DNA from: Blastocladiella britannica
Taxonomy: Eukaryota; Blastocladiomycota; Blastocladiomycetes; Blastocladiales; Blastocladiaceae
Length of the DNA: 18,323 nucleotides
Assembly (NCBI GenBank): GCA_025349905.2
Contig: MU624725.1
Coordinates: forward strand, 9,537-27,859
Direction of reading: 5' to 3'
In this document: positions 17,746 to 18,323 of the stretch, piece by piece
Numbering within the stretch: position 1 is the stretch's first letter
Layout: every line of letters begins with the position of its first letter
Translations under genes and position numbers: made by a program
Notes under the pieces: generated by a model
The model's database searches: none
What the model was told of the DNA's origin: nothing
What the model saw: the letters and a program-made list of their open reading frames with translations, nothing else

Positions 17746-18323
17746 ATGACCGGATACTCGCTCCACATTGACGCCTCGGGCAACGTGATTGCCACCTCGG
17801 CCGCCGGCAACGTGCTGTACACAGGCCCCGTCACCGAGCTTCCGTCGCACCTTCGTCCCGCCACCAACACAAGCACCTCTGCCCCGACCAAGCCGGCTGC
17901 ATCAGATGACGTCCCGGCCACCAGCGAGAACCTGCGCGACGTGGCAGCGCATGTGGCGCGCGAGGTGGCCAAGATCGAGGCTGGCGAAAAGGTTCCGGCC
18001 CTGGTGCGCACGCCAGTCGCGGGACTGCTCAAGCTGATGCACAATGTGCTCCTGATCTCGGCCGAGAAGGCGGGCACCCCCGACGGTGGCGAAGGATTCC
18101 CGCGGTTCACGGTGATTCCGAGCGATCGCGCTGCCTCTCCTTCATCATCGACGCCAAGTGGTGAGGAGGAAGAGGGATTGGTGGTCAAGACGGACGCGCT
18201 GGGGATCAGGTTCAAGTCCGGATCCGATCTGCTCCGGGCCGTGGCCATGGCGTGGGATATGCCGTATGCGCCTGCTGCTGCTGCTGCTGCTGCTCGTGCT
18301 GCTGGTGTCGCTGGCGAGGCAGT
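17746..18323 (+). CDS. Unrecognised protein, 5' part
   Basis: The frame opens with ATG in the context AATAACATGACC and stays open to the window edge (192 complete codons plus two bases), with strong G/C third-position bias, so it is very probably coding. The N-terminus MTGYSLHIDASGNVIATSAA has no signal peptide. It is followed by a Thr/Pro/Ala-rich linker, a predicted helical block (about residues 60-105, ENLRDVAAHVAREVAKIEAG to LLKLMHNVLLISAEKAG), an acidic run (GEEEEG near 138-143) and a run of seven Ala codons (GCT x7, 18274-18294). No family is recognised. It could be a soluble cytosolic protein; the C-terminal part is missing, which limits any call. A strong TATA box precedes it. Confidence 0.65.
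   Translation, partial: MTGYSLHIDASGNVIATSAAGNVLYTGPVTELPSHLRPATNTSTSAPTKPAASDDVPATSENLRDVAAHVAREVAKIEAGEKVPALVRTPVAGLLKLMHNVLLISAEKAGTPDGGEGFPRFTVIPSDRAASPSSSTPSGEEEEGLVVKTDALGIRFKSGSDLLRAVAMAWDMPYAPAAAAAAARAAGVAGEA

Noticed and set aside
1..18323. CRISPR arrays, insertion sequences, rRNA or tRNA genes
   Set aside because: No regularly spaced direct repeats outside coding repeats, no transposase motif and no structural RNA signature were found; the sequence is eukaryotic with introns.

Overview
The window is eukaryotic nuclear DNA, most likely from a zoosporic fungus; Blastocladiomycota (Allomyces/Catenaria-like) is my best guess. The coding regions are GC-rich with strong G/C at third codon positions. 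Most genes carry short introns of about 55-80 nt with GTRNGN-type donors (GTACNN is common) and ATAG/ACAG-type acceptors. Genes are closely packed on both strands and their proteins have long Ala/Ser/Pro/Gln-rich regions. The lineage guess also uses my impression that RNI-type LRR proteins and Trp-rich ankyrin-like repeat proteins are common in that group; I could not test this by search.

Layout. 2-535 (+): 3' end of a leucine-rich-repeat protein cut by the window edge. 536-2004: mostly gene-free, with a 25-bp palindrome and an unexplained minus-strand open segment. 2005-3571 (-): six-exon cAMP-dependent protein kinase catalytic subunit. 3895-5487 (-): two-exon eIF2B delta subunit. 5630-6762 (+): candidate two-exon gene of unknown function with one C2H2-like zinc finger, head-to-head with eIF2B delta. 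6763-8235: 1.47 kb without a protein gene but with several intron-end signals. 8236-10987 (+): three-exon bHLH transcription factor with large Gln tracts. 11123-12705 (-): six-exon mitochondrial short/branched-chain acyl-CoA dehydrogenase. 13188-14777 (+): Cys-rich single-pass membrane protein. 14899-15625 (+): two-exon probable mitochondrial membrane protein. 15640-17406 (-): 588-residue Trp-repeat (degenerate ankyrin-like) protein. 17746-18323 (+): start of an unrecognised gene behind a clear TATA box, cut by the right edge.

The spliced models were built by hand. Every junction preserves the reading frame and, for the kinase, eIF2B delta and the dehydrogenase, restores continuous family motifs. 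The genes do not form a pathway: nutrient signalling (PKA), translation initiation control (eIF2B), branched-chain amino-acid catabolism (the dehydrogenase) and transcription (bHLH) look like ordinary neighbours. I see no mobile element, CRISPR array, rRNA or tRNA. I found no convincing new multi-gene system; the most distinctive items are the Trp-repeat protein, the zinc-finger orphan, the intron-rich leader region and the tail-to-tail pair separated by 14 bp.
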